A DNA stretch of 64,000 nucleotides from Rhodoferax sp. Lineage in GTDB: Bacteria > Pseudomonadota > Gammaproteobacteria > Burkholderiales > Burkholderiaceae_C. The stretch spans positions 310,001 through 374,000 of the forward strand of contig NZ_JADMJN010000002.1 in NCBI RefSeq assembly GCF_018780565.1. The letters run 5' to 3'. The notes beneath the pieces were generated by a model. It worked only from the letters and a program-made list of their open reading frames with translations. It was not told the origin of the DNA and did not search any database. The translations under genes were made by a program, and so were the position numbers. How positions within the stretch are numbered: the first letter of the stretch is position 1; each line of letters begins with the position of its first letter. This document shows positions 20,551 to 29,264 of this stretch, piece by piece.

Positions 20551-21780
20551 ATGGCGAAAGAATACAAAGATCTGGTCGTAGGGCTGGACATTGGCACCGC
20601 CAAAGTGATGGCGGTGGTGGCCGAAGTGCTGCCCAATGGCGAGCTCAAGCTGGCCGGGCTGGGCATTGCCCCGAGCAATGGACTCAAACGCGGCGTGGTG
20701 GTGAACATTGACGCCACGGTGCAAAGCATCCAGCAGGCGCTGAAAGAAGCCGAGCTGATGGCGGACTGCAAGATCACCCGTGTCTACACCGGCATCACGG
20801 GGAGCCATATTCGCGGCATCAATTCCAGCGGCATGGTGGCCATCAAGGACCGTGAAGTCACCGCCGCCGACGTGGCGCGCGTGGTCGAAACCGCCAAGGC
20901 CATCAACATCTCGACCGACCAGCGTCTGCTGCTGGTGGAGCCGCAGGAGTTCATCATCGATGGCCAGGATGTCAAAGAGCCCATCGGCATGAGCGGTATC
21001 CGCCTGGAGGCCAAGGTGCACATCGTGACCGGTGCGCAGAGTGCCGCAGAAAATATCATCAAGTGCGTGCGCCGTTGCGGCCTGGAAGTGGAGCAGCTGA
21101 TGCTCAATCCGCTGGCCAGCAGCCTGTCGGTGCTGACCGAAGACGAGCGTGAACTGGGTGTGGCGCTGGTGGACATTGGCGCGGGGACCACCGATGTGGC
21201 GATTTTCACCAACGGTGCGATCCGACACACGGCGGTCATTCCGATTGCCGGCGATCTGATCACCAGTGACATTGCCATGGCGTTGCGCACGCCCACCAAG
21301 GACGCCGAAGACATCAAGGTGGAAAGCGGTTTTGCCAAGCAGTTGCTGGCCGATCCCGAATCACAGGTAGAGGTGCCTGGCCTGGGCGACCGTGGCCCGC
21401 GCATGCTCAGCCGCCAAGCGCTGGCGGGTGTCATCGAGCCGCGCATCGAAGAGATTTTTTCACTGGTGCACCAGGTCATGCGTGACTCTGGCTACGAAGA
21501 GATGCTCTCCAGCGGCATTGTGTTGACCGGTGGCAGTTGCATCATGCCCGGTATGGTGGAGCTGGGTGAGGACATCTTCCTCAAGCCGGTGCGCCGCGGT
21601 ATTCCCAAGTACTCCAGCGCCCTGGCAGACATGGTGGCCCAGCCTCGGGCAGCCACCGTGATGGGTCTGCTGGAAGAAGCCCGCCTTGCCCGTTTTCGGG
21701 GTTTCAAGGTGGCGCAAAAAAATGGCTCCATGAAAACTGCATTTGGCCAGGTCAAAGACTGGTTTGTGGGGAACTTCTAG
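20551..21780 (+). CDS. ftsA: Cell division protein FtsA
   Basis: 409 aa actin-like ATPase that tethers FtsZ to the membrane. N-terminal phosphate-1 motif VVGLDIGTAKVMAVVAE; subdomain 1C (about residues 85-165); ATPase motif ALVDIGAGTTDVAIF; adenosine motif IVLTGGSCIMPGMVEL. The C-terminus GSMKTAFGQVKDWFVGNF is the amphipathic membrane-targeting helix. Length and order before ftsZ are standard. Confidence 0.97.
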   Translation: MAKEYKDLVVGLDIGTAKVMAVVAEVLPNGELKLAGLGIAPSNGLKRGVVVNIDATVQSIQQALKEAELMADCKITRVYTGITGSHIRGINSSGMVAIKDREVTAADVARVVETAKAINISTDQRLLLVEPQEFIIDGQDVKEPIGMSGIRLEAKVHIVTGAQSAAENIIKCVRRCGLEVEQLMLNPLASSLSVLTEDERELGVALVDIGAGTTDVAIFTNGAIRHTAVIPIAGDLITSDIAMALRTPTKDAEDIKVESGFAKQLLADPESQVEVPGLGDRGPRMLSRQALAGVIEPRIEEIFSLVHQVMRDSGYEEMLSSGIVLTGGSCIMPGMVELGEDIFLKPVRRGIPKYSSALADMVAQPRAATVMGLLEEARLARFRGFKVAQKNGSMKTAFGQVKDWFVGNF

Positions 21781-21828
21781 CCATGCAAGACAAGATCTGG
21801 CTCACACGCGCAAGCCCCCATTGGCGAT

Positions 21829-21847
21829 GGCGGGGTACGGACCCGCC
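21829..21847 (+). other. GC-rich hairpin in the ftsA-ftsZ spacer
   Basis: GGCGGG (21829-21834) can pair with CCCGCC (21842-21847) across a 7-nt loop, within the 143-nt ftsA-ftsZ spacer. There is no following T-run, so it is not a standard terminator. It could stabilise or shield the ftsZ leader. The rest of the spacer is AT-rich (21860-21905) and probably contains a local ftsZ promoter, which I cannot place exactly. Confidence 0.35.
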
Positions 21848-21923
21848 CCCCAAATCCGGTGCACCAAGTAATTAAAACAATTTCGGCAACTGTCAACTAT
21901 TTGAAACTTCAGGAGAGCAAAAA

Positions 21924-23159
21924 ATGCCTATCGAAATGATTGAAGAAGAAGCGTTTAACCAAGGCACCCAGATCAAGGTCATCGGTGTCGGCGGAGGTGG
22001 TGGCAATGCAGTGGGTCACATGATCGACTGCGATGTGCAAGGCGTGGAGTTCATCTGTGCCAATACCGATGCGCAGGCTCTGACCCGCAGCGACGCACAC
22101 CGCACCATCCAGCTCGGCACCAGTGGCCTGGGCGCTGGCAGCAAGCCTGATAAGGGCCGTGAAGCCGCTGAACTGGCGGTGGACGACATCCGCGCTGCCA
22201 TCGAAGGCGCACACATGCTTTTCATCACTGCAGGCATGGGCGGTGGCACAGGTACCGGCGCGGCACCCGTCATCGCCCGCGTGGCGCGTGAAATGGGCAT
22301 CCTGACCGTGGGCGTGGTCACCAAGCCCTTCGAGTTTGAAGGGGGTCGCCGCATGACCAACGCAGATGGCGGACTGGCCGAGCTCGAAGCCAATGTGGAC
22401 TCGCTGATCGTGGTGCTCAATGAGAAGCTGCTTGAAGTGCTGGGCGACGACGTGACCCAGGATCAGGCCTTTGCCCATGCCAATGACGTGCTGAAAAATG
22501 CGGTGGGCGGTATTGCCGAAATCATCAATGTGCCCGGCCATGTGAACGTCGACTTTGAAGACGTCCGCACCGTCATGGGCGAGCCTGGTAAAGCGATGAT
22601 GGGTACCGCTGTGGCCGCTGGCCCCGACCGTGCCCGCATCGCGGCCGAGCAGGCTGTGGCCTGTCCGTTGCTCGAAGGCATTGACCTCTCCGGCGCCAAG
22701 GGCGTGCTGGTGCTGATCACTGCGGCCAAGGGTTCCCTGAAGTTGAGCGAGTCCAAGCTGGCCATGAATACCATTCGTGCCTATGCTTCGCCGGACGCGC
22801 ACGTCATCTACGGCACCGCCTATGACGACAATTTGGGCGAGGAAATTCGCGTGACGGTGGTGGCCACAGGTCTGAGCCGTCAGGGTGTGCGCCGCACAGC
22901 GCCCCCGCTGCAGGTGCTTCGTACCGGCACCGACAACGTGCCTTTCCATGTCCCAACGATGAACATGCAGGCGGGTGGCCAGAACGTTGCTTCAGCTGCC
23001 CCCGCCGGCATGGCCCAGCCGGACTACCACGCCATGGCCACTCCCAGCGTCTGGCGCACGCGTGACCGCACACAAGCGGCCGCCAAGGTGGATGCGCTGG
23101 CCTCCGGTGGCATGGACGACTTCGAGATTCCCGCGTTCTTGCGCAAACAGGCGGACTGA
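21924..23159 (+). CDS. ftsZ: Cell division GTPase FtsZ
   Basis: 411 aa tubulin homologue that builds the Z ring. The tubulin signature GGGTGTG occupies residues 106-112. [19 protein letters not shown], the T7 loop region [11 protein letters not shown] and a variable linker (about 320-395) lead to the conserved C-terminal peptide [12 protein letters not shown], which binds FtsA. A strong ribosome site (CAGGAGAG) precedes ATG 21924. It is separated from ftsA by 143 nt, consistent with extra promoters in front of ftsZ, as is common in dcw clusters. Confidence 0.98.
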   Translation: MPIEMIEEEAFNQGTQIKVIGVGGGGGNAVGHMIDCDVQGVEFICANTDAQALTRSDAHRTIQLGTSGLGAGSKPDKGREAAELAVDDIRAAIEGAHMLFITAGMGGGTGTGAAPVIARVAREMGILTVGVVTKPFEFEGGRRMTNADGGLAELEANVDSLIVVLNEKLLEVLGDDVTQDQAFAHANDVLKNAVGGIAEIINVPGHVNVDFEDVRTVMGEPGKAMMGTAVAAGPDRARIAAEQAVACPLLEGIDLSGAKGVLVLITAAKGSLKLSESKLAMNTIRAYASPDAHVIYGTAYDDNLGEEIRVTVVATGLSRQGVRRTAPPLQVLRTGTDNVPFHVPTMNMQAGGQNVASAAPAGMAQPDYHAMATPSVWRTRDRTQAAAKVDALASGGMDDFEIPAFLRKQAD

Positions 23160-23190
23160 CCGGGAATCGATGGCCTTTTACAATAGGCGG

Positions 23191-24114
23191 GTGCTGCAAC
23201 AACGTACTCTCAAATCCCTGACCCGCGCTGTAGGCGTCGGGCTGCACAGTGGCCAGCGGGTGGAACTCACCCTGCGCCCTGCGTCGCCCGACACCGGCAT
23301 CGTGTTTCGGCGGGTTGACCTGCCCGAACCGGTGGACATTCCGGTGTCCGCCACTGCTGTGTCGGACACCCGACTCGCGTCCACTTTGTCCAGTGGCGAT
23401 GCCAAGGTGCACACAGTGGAGCACTTGATGTCGGCCTGCGCTGGCCTGGGTGTGGACAATATGTACGTTGACATCACCGCCGAGGAAGTGCCGATTCTGG
23501 ACGGTTCGGCCGCTTCGTTCGTGTTCCTGCTGCAAAGCGCGGGTATCGAGTTGCAAAACGCCCCGCGGCGCTTTATCCGTTTGACCAAGCCGGTGGAAGT
23601 GCGTGAAGGGCAGGGGGCTGCCGAGAAGTGGGCGCGACTGGAGCCCTACCACGGCTACAAGCTCAGTTTTGAAATCGACTTTGACCATCCGGCGGTGGAC
23701 TCCACCGGCCAGCGTGTGGCCTTCGATATGAGCACCGACTCGTATTCCAAAGACATTGCTCGCGCCCGAACCTTCGGGTTTACCAAGGACGTGGAGATGA
23801 TGCGGGCCAATGGCCTGGCTCTGGGTGGCGGGCTGGACAACGCCATTGTCATGGACGACTACAAAGTGCTCAACTCCGAGGGTCTGCGCTACGACGACGA
23901 GTTCGTCAAACACAAGATTCTCGATGCCATGGGCGATCTCTACCTGGTGGGCAAGCCCTTGCTGGCCAGTTACAGCGCCTTTCGCTCCGGTCACGCACTC
24001 AACAACAAGCTGCTACGCGAGTTGCTCAAGCGCACTGACGCCTGGGAAGTCGTGACCTTTGCTGACGAAAAGCAGGCTCCCAAGGGCTTTGCACAGTTGG
24101 CCCGGGCCTGGTAG
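23191..24114 (+). CDS. lpxC: UDP-3-O-acyl-N-acetylglucosamine deacetylase LpxC
   Basis: 307 aa zinc amidase catalysing the committed step of lipid A synthesis. Zinc ligands and catalytic motifs are visible: [39 protein letters not shown] and the catalytic-His segment [19 protein letters not shown] 23191 gives the usual [20 protein letters not shown] start. An in-frame ATG at 23170 would add MAFYNRR. Placement directly after ftsZ is the common proteobacterial arrangement and marks a gram-negative envelope. Confidence 0.96.
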   Translation: MLQQRTLKSLTRAVGVGLHSGQRVELTLRPASPDTGIVFRRVDLPEPVDIPVSATAVSDTRLASTLSSGDAKVHTVEHLMSACAGLGVDNMYVDITAEEVPILDGSAASFVFLLQSAGIELQNAPRRFIRLTKPVEVREGQGAAEKWARLEPYHGYKLSFEIDFDHPAVDSTGQRVAFDMSTDSYSKDIARARTFGFTKDVEMMRANGLALGGGLDNAIVMDDYKVLNSEGLRYDDEFVKHKILDAMGDLYLVGKPLLASYSAFRSGHALNNKLLRELLKRTDAWEVVTFADEKQAPKGFAQLARAW

Positions 24115-24137
24115 CGCAAGAGAAAGCCAGTTCAAGC

Positions 24138-24314
24138 ATGCTGCTCTTTCGCTGGCTCATTTTGTTGCTGCTGCTCGGCGCGGTGGTGTCGTTCATGTTC
24201 TATGCCGCCACCGGTCAAGCCCGCTTCAAACGCTATGGTCTGCTCACACTCAAGTGGACACTGATCGCAGCCTTTGGGTTCTTTGCGGTGTTGATCCTGG
24301 AACGCATTGCCTAG
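24138..24314 (+). CDS. Small two-helix membrane protein downstream of lpxC
   Basis: 58 aa starting at ATG 24138 (MLLFRWLILLLLLGAVV) and ending in a TAG. Two hydrophobic helices (about residues 3-25 and 38-55) are separated by a polar loop with ARFKRYG. It starts 23 nt after lpxC in the same direction. Its TAG shares the palindrome CTAG (24311-24314) with the stop codon of the convergent hydrolase gene. I do not recognise a family function. Coding is supported by the strongly patterned hydrophobicity and by the exact fit between neighbours. Confidence 0.65.
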   Translation: MLLFRWLILLLLLGAVVSFMFYAATGQARFKRYGLLTLKWTLIAAFGFFAVLILERIA

Positions 24315-25099
24315 AAAACGCTGCCGAAAAACTTGGTGGCTTCAGCCTTGGCCTGCTTGTCGGCCTCAGGGTGATAGGCCAGCGGCAAGTTGAACTGTTT
24401 GCCCTTCTCAGTGGCTTCCGGGTTGGTAAAGGCATGCACCGCGCCGGGATAGCTGATGTAGCGGTAGTCCACGCTGGCCGCAGTCATTTCCTTCTTGAAG
24501 GCATCAATGGACTCGGGTTTGATGAAGGGGTCGGCCTCGCCATTGAGCACCAGTATTTTCGCTTTGACCTTGCCTGCAGCTGCTGGGGTTGCTGCGGCAC
24601 CCAGACCAGCATGGAAGGCTGCAACGCCCTTGAGGTCAACCCCCGCGCGGGCCGCATCCAGCACCACCGAGCCGCCAAAGCAATAACCCGAAGCCCCGAT
24701 TTTTGAGGCCTCTACCGTGGCGTGTTTGGACAGTGCGTCCTTCGCCGCGCTGAAGCGGCTCAGCATGGCCGCCGGGTCTTTGCGCACTGCGCCAGACAGC
24801 GCGCCTGCGTCTTTGGGGTTGTCCGCTGTTTTGCCATCGCCATACATGTCGGCCACGAAGGCGGTGTAGCCCTGGCCCGCAAATTTGTGCGCCTCATCGC
24901 GCACATGCTTGGTGATGCCCCACCACTCGTGCACCACGATCACGCCCGGCCGTCTGGCCGTGCTGGCATCGTCGTAAACAATAAAGCCCTTCATCACCGT
25001 GTCCCCATCCTTGTAGGTCACGGCCTCTTCCTGGATCGCGGCAAACGCTGTGCTGCCGAACAACAGCGCGATGGACGCGCCAGTTAACAAGTTGCGCAT
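24311..25099 (-). CDS. Dienelactone hydrolase family protein, secreted
   Basis: 262 aa alpha/beta hydrolase. ATG at 25099 is preferred: AGGAGT lies 5 nt upstream, and the protein then begins with a clear signal peptide (MRNLLTGASIALLFGSTAFA, cleavage after residue ~20). The catalytic triad is readable as Cys in GYCFGG, Asp in NGEADPFI and His in PGAVHAF, the dienelactone-hydrolase pattern. WVVHEWWGITKHV-type and FVADMYGDGKTADNP motifs match the periplasmic DLH-like subgroup. The substrate is unknown; the name does not imply chloroaromatic degradation. It stands alone, convergent with the small membrane gene. Confidence 0.88.
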   Translation of the reverse strand: MRNLLTGASIALLFGSTAFAAIQEEAVTYKDGDTVMKGFIVYDDASTARRPGVIVVHEWWGITKHVRDEAHKFAGQGYTAFVADMYGDGKTADNPKDAGALSGAVRKDPAAMLSRFSAAKDALSKHATVEASKIGASGYCFGGSVVLDAARAGVDLKGVAAFHAGLGAAATPAAAGKVKAKILVLNGEADPFIKPESIDAFKKEMTAASVDYRYISYPGAVHAFTNPEATEKGKQFNLPLAYHPEADKQAKAEATKFFGSVF

Positions 25100-25456
25100 T
25101 TTTAACTCCTGTGTGATGTGGATATCCGCCATGTGGCCCAAGTGCCCCCATCTTGAACGATGGGCGATGTCGGGATGCATTGCCAATAACAACGCAAAAA
25201 ATATCATACGTGGCCGGGGAATGCACGGTTGAATGCCCCGGTCTTGCCCACACCACTAGCCGGGCTTTCGCTGGACCGGCCATACGCCGCGCTCTCCGAC
25301 CCAGCGTCCGAAGCTGTGCAATAGGCCCGTCGGTAGATGTGCAGTCTGTTCGCGTTGTACAGCGGCTTCACCACGCGCCAGCGCAGGCAACACCCGTTAT
25401 CCGAGGAAAACTTGGCGCAAACAGATACTGACTGCGAGAAAAGCCCCGGCAAAGGG
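25100..25456. other. Gene-free spacer between hydrolase and GNAT genes
   Basis: 357 nt with no convincing gene on either strand. It should hold the promoter of the minus-strand hydrolase; the complement contains TATGAT (24-29 nt context at 25204-25209) as a possible -10, without a clear -35. Short open frames here lack ribosome sites and recognisable protein sequence. Confidence 0.5.
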
Positions 25457-25903
25457 TTAGGCCACCGGCTTGGCAATGAAGGCTTGCTTTTCATGACGGT
25501 CGAACCCCGCTGACTCGTAGAATTGAAATGTGGCCTGATCTTTTCTGCCCGTGAGCAGCATGACCTTGTAGCACCCGACAGACCAGGCATGGGCAAGGGT
25601 GTGTGCAAGCAAAGCTTTGCCGTAGCCTCGATTCCTGTGGCTTGCATGAGTAACAACGTTTTCTATCACGCCATATGATTTACACCCTCGCGTGAGATTC
25701 GGGATGACAGTGATGGTGCAGCTTGAGATCAGAGCTTCTTCCACGTAGCCACCGAAGTATTTGTAGCGCGGGTTTGCCTGAAGCTCTTGCCAGATCGCTT
25801 CGACGACCGCGGGCTCAGGCAGAGCTTCGTCCGAGTGATGGAGATGCCCATACAACGCAAGCAATTCATTCAGCTCGCTCGGTTGAATCAGTCGTATCTT
25901 CAT
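25457..25903 (-). CDS. GNAT-family N-acetyltransferase
   Basis: 148 aa from ATG at 25903 (MKIRLIQPSELNELLALYGHLH). The acetyl-CoA-binding motif A is ENVVTHASHRNRGYGKALLAHTLAHAW (V-T-H then R-N-R-G-Y-G-K), and motif B is FYESAGFDRHEKQAFI. GNAT enzymes acetylate amines on small molecules or proteins; the substrate cannot be told here. It is the last of three GNAT genes in a row on the minus strand (25457-27021). A longer reading frame upstream overlaps the next GNAT gene and is not needed. Confidence 0.85.
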   Translation of the reverse strand: MKIRLIQPSELNELLALYGHLHHSDEALPEPAVVEAIWQELQANPRYKYFGGYVEEALISSCTITVIPNLTRGCKSYGVIENVVTHASHRNRGYGKALLAHTLAHAWSVGCYKVMLLTGRKDQATFQFYESAGFDRHEKQAFIAKPVA

Positions 25904-25925
25904 GGAGTTGAGCGGTAAGTTGATG

Positions 25926-26354
25926 TTAGACCGCTGGTGCATCCGGGGTAAGACGTTTACCCAAGCTGACCACGTCATCTTGCGCATAGCCAGTGCGTTT
26001 GTAAAACTCCAAGGCTTGAGTGTTTGACGCTCGAACCTGAAGGTTGATTTTGGGGCAGCCGGCTTCACGCAACAACTGTTCCACACGGTGCATCAACTCC
26101 GAGGCGCGACCTTGGCTGCGGTGAGCAGGTCCAACAGCCAGGTAATTGACCCATCCGCGATGACCATCGTAGCCCGCCATGACGGTTGCCACTACCTCAC
26201 CACCAAATGTACCCACCAAGAACAACTCACGCTGGACACCAAGCTTTCTCGCTATGTCCTTTCGAGGATCGTTCCATGAGCGTGTCAAACCGCACTCTTG
26301 CCAGAGTGCGACAACCTGGGACTCATCTGATTCTTCGTAAGGCCGGATCTGCAT
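25926..26354 (-). CDS. GNAT-family acetyltransferase, YpeA-like
   Basis: 142 aa. MQIRPYEESDESQVVALWQECGLTRSWNDPRKDI at the N-terminus and motif A NYLAVGPAHRSQGRASELMHRVE with motif B LQVRASNTQALEFYKRTGYAQDDVVSLGKRL closely resemble the YpeA subgroup of RimI-type GNATs. The substrate is not established. No obvious Shine-Dalgarno precedes the ATG (the complement reads CACTCCT there). It lies 22 nt upstream of the next GNAT gene on the same strand. The two are different subfamilies, so this is not a recent duplication. Confidence 0.87.
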   Translation of the reverse strand: MQIRPYEESDESQVVALWQECGLTRSWNDPRKDIARKLGVQRELFLVGTFGGEVVATVMAGYDGHRGWVNYLAVGPAHRSQGRASELMHRVEQLLREAGCPKINLQVRASNTQALEFYKRTGYAQDDVVSLGKRLTPDAPAV

Positions 26355-26499
26355 AGGAGTGATCTAATTTGAGATCCAGCGCGCAAGGCGCTCGATAAAC
26401 CGAATCGTGCTCGACGTGCTGGTCATGAAATCCCCCTGAAAGTGACTTGCAGCCTTGTTTTCTATTTTTCTTGTGTGTGAATTCTAGGTGTCTTAGAAC

Positions 26500-27021
26500 T
26501 CAGCCGTCCATCGGATCAGCCGGGGTGTCAAGCAGCAACTGGTGAAAGCCGAGATCCAGCCACTGGCCAAATTTGAATCCAGCTTGGCGGATGGTTCCGG
26601 CGTGAACAAAACCGAGCTTCTGATGCAGCGCAATGCTGCCCGCATTGCTCATGTCGATGCCGCCCACCATGGCGTGGTACTGCTGCTCTCGGGCCGCATT
26701 GATCAGCCGCAACAGCAGCGCCTCGCCCAAACCTCTGCCGCGGTGATCTTTGTGCACGTAGACTGAATGTTCCACCGAGTATTTGTACGCCGGCCAGGCG
26801 CGGAAGGTGCCGTAGCTGGCAAAGCCCAGTAGCTGGCCGTCCGGGTTCACGACGCCAATCACCGGAAAGCGCCCAGCCTCCTTGGTTTTGAACCAGCCGA
26901 TCATGCTTTCGGGTGTTCGGGGCTGGTAGTCATAAAGCGCTGTCGAATGGGCGATAGCCTCGTTGAAGATGTCGAGGATGGCGTTGGCGTGGGTATCGAA
27001 ACTGCAAGCGATGAACTGCAT
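26500..27021 (-). CDS. GNAT-family acetyltransferase, phosphinothricin/methionine-sulfone acetyltransferase-like
   Basis: 173 aa. The pattern IFNEAIAHSTALYDYQPRTPESMIGWF, then GFASYGTFRAWPAYKYSVEHSVYVHKDHRGRGLGEALLLRLI and GGIDMSNAGSIALHQKLGFVHAGTIRQAGFKFGQWLDLGFHQLLL is characteristic of the Pat/MnaT branch of GNAT. These N-acetylate glutamate-like analogues such as methionine sulfone or phosphinothricin. The substrate here is inferred only. It is 12 nt downstream of ruvC on the same strand and may share its transcript. Confidence 0.88.
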   Translation of the reverse strand: MQFIACSFDTHANAILDIFNEAIAHSTALYDYQPRTPESMIGWFKTKEAGRFPVIGVVNPDGQLLGFASYGTFRAWPAYKYSVEHSVYVHKDHRGRGLGEALLLRLINAAREQQYHAMVGGIDMSNAGSIALHQKLGFVHAGTIRQAGFKFGQWLDLGFHQLLLDTPADPMDG

Positions 27022-27032
27022 ACGAGGTCTTC

Positions 27033-27593
27033 CTAGCGGCTGCGCCCCGCCTTGTAAGCGGCCTTTTGCGTTTGCACTTGCGTCCCGCCAATGCCTTTGG
27101 CCTGCGCCAGCCGCGCCACTGCTTTGCCGGCGTGGGCGTGGGTGATGGCCAGCCCCAGCGCGTCGGCGGCATCCGGGCCGGGCAGGCCGGGCAGGGTGAG
27201 CAGGCGGCGCACCATTTCCTGCACCTGGGTTTTCTCGGCGCGGCCGTAGCCCACCACGGCCTGCTTCATTTGCAGTGCCGTGTATTCCGCCACCGGCAAA
27301 TCAGAATGCACCAGCGCCGTGACGCAGGCGCCGCGCGCCTGCCCCAGCAGCAGGGTGGATTGCGGGTTGACGTTGACGAAAACAATTTCCACCGAGGCGG
27401 AGTCAGGTTCGTAGCGGGCCACCACTTCGCGAATGCCGTCAAACAGCACTTTGAGTCGCGCTGGCAAGAGATCTTTTTCAATATGGATGGTGCTGATGGT
27501 GCCGCTGGCCACGTAGCTCAACGCCGAGCCGTTCACGTCGATCACACCAAAGCCGGTAGTGCGCAAGCCGGGGTCGATGCCAAGGATTCGCAT
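27033..27593 (-). CDS. ruvC: Crossover junction endodeoxyribonuclease RuvC
   Basis: 186 aa Holliday-junction resolvase. ATG at 27593 gives the standard [18 protein letters not shown] start with catalytic Asp7. The further acidic residues are in ASVEIVFVN (Glu) and in [16 protein letters not shown] (two Asp). RuvA and RuvB are not in this window, so the gene is separated from ruvAB, which is unusual relative to the ruvCAB order seen in many relatives. One nucleotide separates it from the upstream cdsA-like stop. Confidence 0.96.
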   Translation of the reverse strand: MRILGIDPGLRTTGFGVIDVNGSALSYVASGTISTIHIEKDLLPARLKVLFDGIREVVARYEPDSASVEIVFVNVNPQSTLLLGQARGACVTALVHSDLPVAEYTALQMKQAVVGYGRAEKTQVQEMVRRLLTLPGLPGPDAADALGLAITHAHAGKAVARLAQAKGIGGTQVQTQKAAYKAGRSR

Positions 27594-27594
27594 G

Positions 27595-28584
27595 TTAGAG
27601 CCCAAAATACCATCGAACCGAATGGAAGAAGACCGGCGCGGCAAAGCACAGGGCATCGACCCGGTCCAGTAGGCCACCGGCGCCGGTGACGGCCGAGTCC
27701 TGGCCGCGCCAAATGGGGATCCCGCGGTCGCGTTTCAGGGCCTTCATCACCAGGTGCCCCAGAGAGCCGGCCACACAGGCCACAAAGGCCATGGCAAAAG
27801 CCTGGCCCGGCACAAAGGGGGTAATGCCGGCCAGCAGGCCGCCCAGCACGCTACCCACCGCAATGCCAATCCACCAGCTGGGCCAGTTGAAGCTCTGGCT
27901 GATATGGGGGGCTGTCGGCGGCTTCTTCAGGCGGCGTGAGGCCAGGTGCTGGGTGATCATGCAGGTCTGCACCACCAGCACCAGGAAGAAGACCAGAAAT
28001 GCGCTTTTGTTGTCGTAGTTCGGGAAATCCAGCAGCAACAGGGCCGGCACGTGGCTCATGCCGTAGATGCACACCATGATGCCCCACTGCAGCTTGGCGT
28101 TGCGCTCCAGGAAGCGCTGCGGATCGTTGGCCAGCGCGCTGACCACGGGGATGGCCAGAAACACATAGACCGGGATGAACACGGTGAACAGGTTGAAGTA
28201 TTCGGCGCCCACCAGCCAGTACTGCAGGGGCAGCACGACAAAAAAAGCCAGCACCAGGCTGCGGTGGTCGCCGCGGCGGGTGGGGGACAAGGTCATGAAC
28301 TCACGCAAGGCAAACAGCGACACAAAGCCAAACAGCATCAGGGCGACCCAGTCACCGGAAATCCAGCCCACCCAGAACACCAGCACCATCAGCCAGCTGG
28401 TGCGCAGCACACCTTCCAGATCGTGCAGGTTGTTGCGTCGTTGCTCGCAGGCGGGCGTATCGTCGAACTCACGCAGAGACATCAGCACGGCAGCGATGCT
28501 GGCCAGCAGCAGGAGCCCGAACACGATGATGAACAAGGCGCCGACTTGCTGGCTGGCGGTGAGATTTTTCAGGTACTGGTACAT
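27595..28584 (-). CDS. Phosphatidate cytidylyltransferase (CdsA-family paralog)
   Basis: 329 aa multi-pass membrane protein (about eight helices). The C-terminal CTP-transferase signature is recognisable but divergent: [11 protein letters not shown] followed by [13 protein letters not shown], where the canonical KD and PGHGG positions are altered. The start ATG 28584 gives [13 protein letters not shown]; longer upstream readings lack support. It follows a plsC-like gene by 17 nt. Together they look like an E. coli YnbB-style accessory phospholipid module rather than the housekeeping cdsA, which in betaproteobacteria normally lies near bamA/dxr. This is inference. Confidence 0.85.
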   Translation of the reverse strand: MYQYLKNLTASQQVGALFIIVFGLLLLASIAAVLMSLREFDDTPACEQRRNNLHDLEGVLRTSWLMVLVFWVGWISGDWVALMLFGFVSLFALREFMTLSPTRRGDHRSLVLAFFVVLPLQYWLVGAEYFNLFTVFIPVYVFLAIPVVSALANDPQRFLERNAKLQWGIMVCIYGMSHVPALLLLDFPNYDNKSAFLVFFLVLVVQTCMITQHLASRRLKKPPTAPHISQSFNWPSWWIGIAVGSVLGGLLAGITPFVPGQAFAMAFVACVAGSLGHLVMKALKRDRGIPIWRGQDSAVTGAGGLLDRVDALCFAAPVFFHSVRWYFGL

Positions 28585-28601
28585 GGTGCCAAGTGGTTCA
28601 C

Positions 28602-29222
28602 TCAGACGTCGCGCAGGGCAATGACGGCGTTGCGAGCGCGGTCCAGGAAGGCGCGACGCTCTTCGCCGGCCTGCAGTTTGATCGGGGCTCCGAATGTGAC
28701 CGAGCACAGTACCGGCACCGGCACCACTTCGCCCTTGGGCATCACGCGCTGCACATTGTTGATCCAGGCCGGCACCAGCACCACGTTGGGAAACTTGACG
28801 GCGAGGTTGTAGAGCCCGGCCTTGAAGGGTTGCGGTTCTTCGGCGTTGCCCCGCGTGCCTTCGGGGAACAGGATGATGGAATCGCCATGGCTCAGGGCTT
28901 CAAACAGGGGTTCCAGCGGGTCTTCTTCGGCGCTGCGGTCGCGGGATACGTAAATCACGTTGAATACCGCTGTGGTGATCCATTGCTTGAACGGGGTCTT
29001 GGTCCAGTAGTCTTTGGCGGCGATGGCCCGGGTGCAGGCACGCAGTTCTTTGGGCAGTGCCGCCCAGATCATCACCAGATCGGCATGGCTTTGGTGGTTG
29101 GCAAAGTAAATGCGTTGCTCGGCTTTGGGTGGGCAGCCGTACCAGCGTGCCTGTGAGCCGGTCAGTACGCGGACCAGGCCCAGAAGAAAATAACCCATCA
29201 ACTTTGCAAGCATGGCACTCAT
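28602..29222 (-). CDS. 1-acyl-sn-glycerol-3-phosphate acyltransferase-like protein (PlsC family)
   Basis: 206 aa acyltransferase with one N-terminal hydrophobic segment (residues 5-22). The catalytic HX4D motif is NHQSHADLVM, and the acceptor motif is FPEGTRGNAEEPQPFKAGLYNLA. PlsC enzymes make phosphatidate, the substrate of the CdsA-like protein encoded next, so the two genes form a plausible pathway pair. An in-frame ATG three codons inside (29213) is an alternative start. The mtgA gene lies 42 nt upstream on the same strand. Confidence 0.9.
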   Translation of the reverse strand: MSAMLAKLMGYFLLGLVRVLTGSQARWYGCPPKAEQRIYFANHQSHADLVMIWAALPKELRACTRAIAAKDYWTKTPFKQWITTAVFNVIYVSRDRSAEEDPLEPLFEALSHGDSIILFPEGTRGNAEEPQPFKAGLYNLAVKFPNVVLVPAWINNVQRVMPKGEVVPVPVLCSVTFGAPIKLQAGEERRAFLDRARNAVIALRDV

Positions 29223-29264
29223 GATACAGAGGGCTTGTCACGACCCGCCCCGCGCCGCGCTGAC

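Noticed and set aside
21783..21875. 30-codon frame in the ftsA-ftsZ spacer
   Set aside because: No ribosome site of its own beyond the ftsA end, low-complexity Pro-rich end, no known leader peptide at this place.
24081..24087. AAGGGCT near the end of lpxC as an element tail
   Set aside because: The head would be at the wrong distance (15 instead of 25 nt), and the residues look like ordinary LpxC C-terminus.
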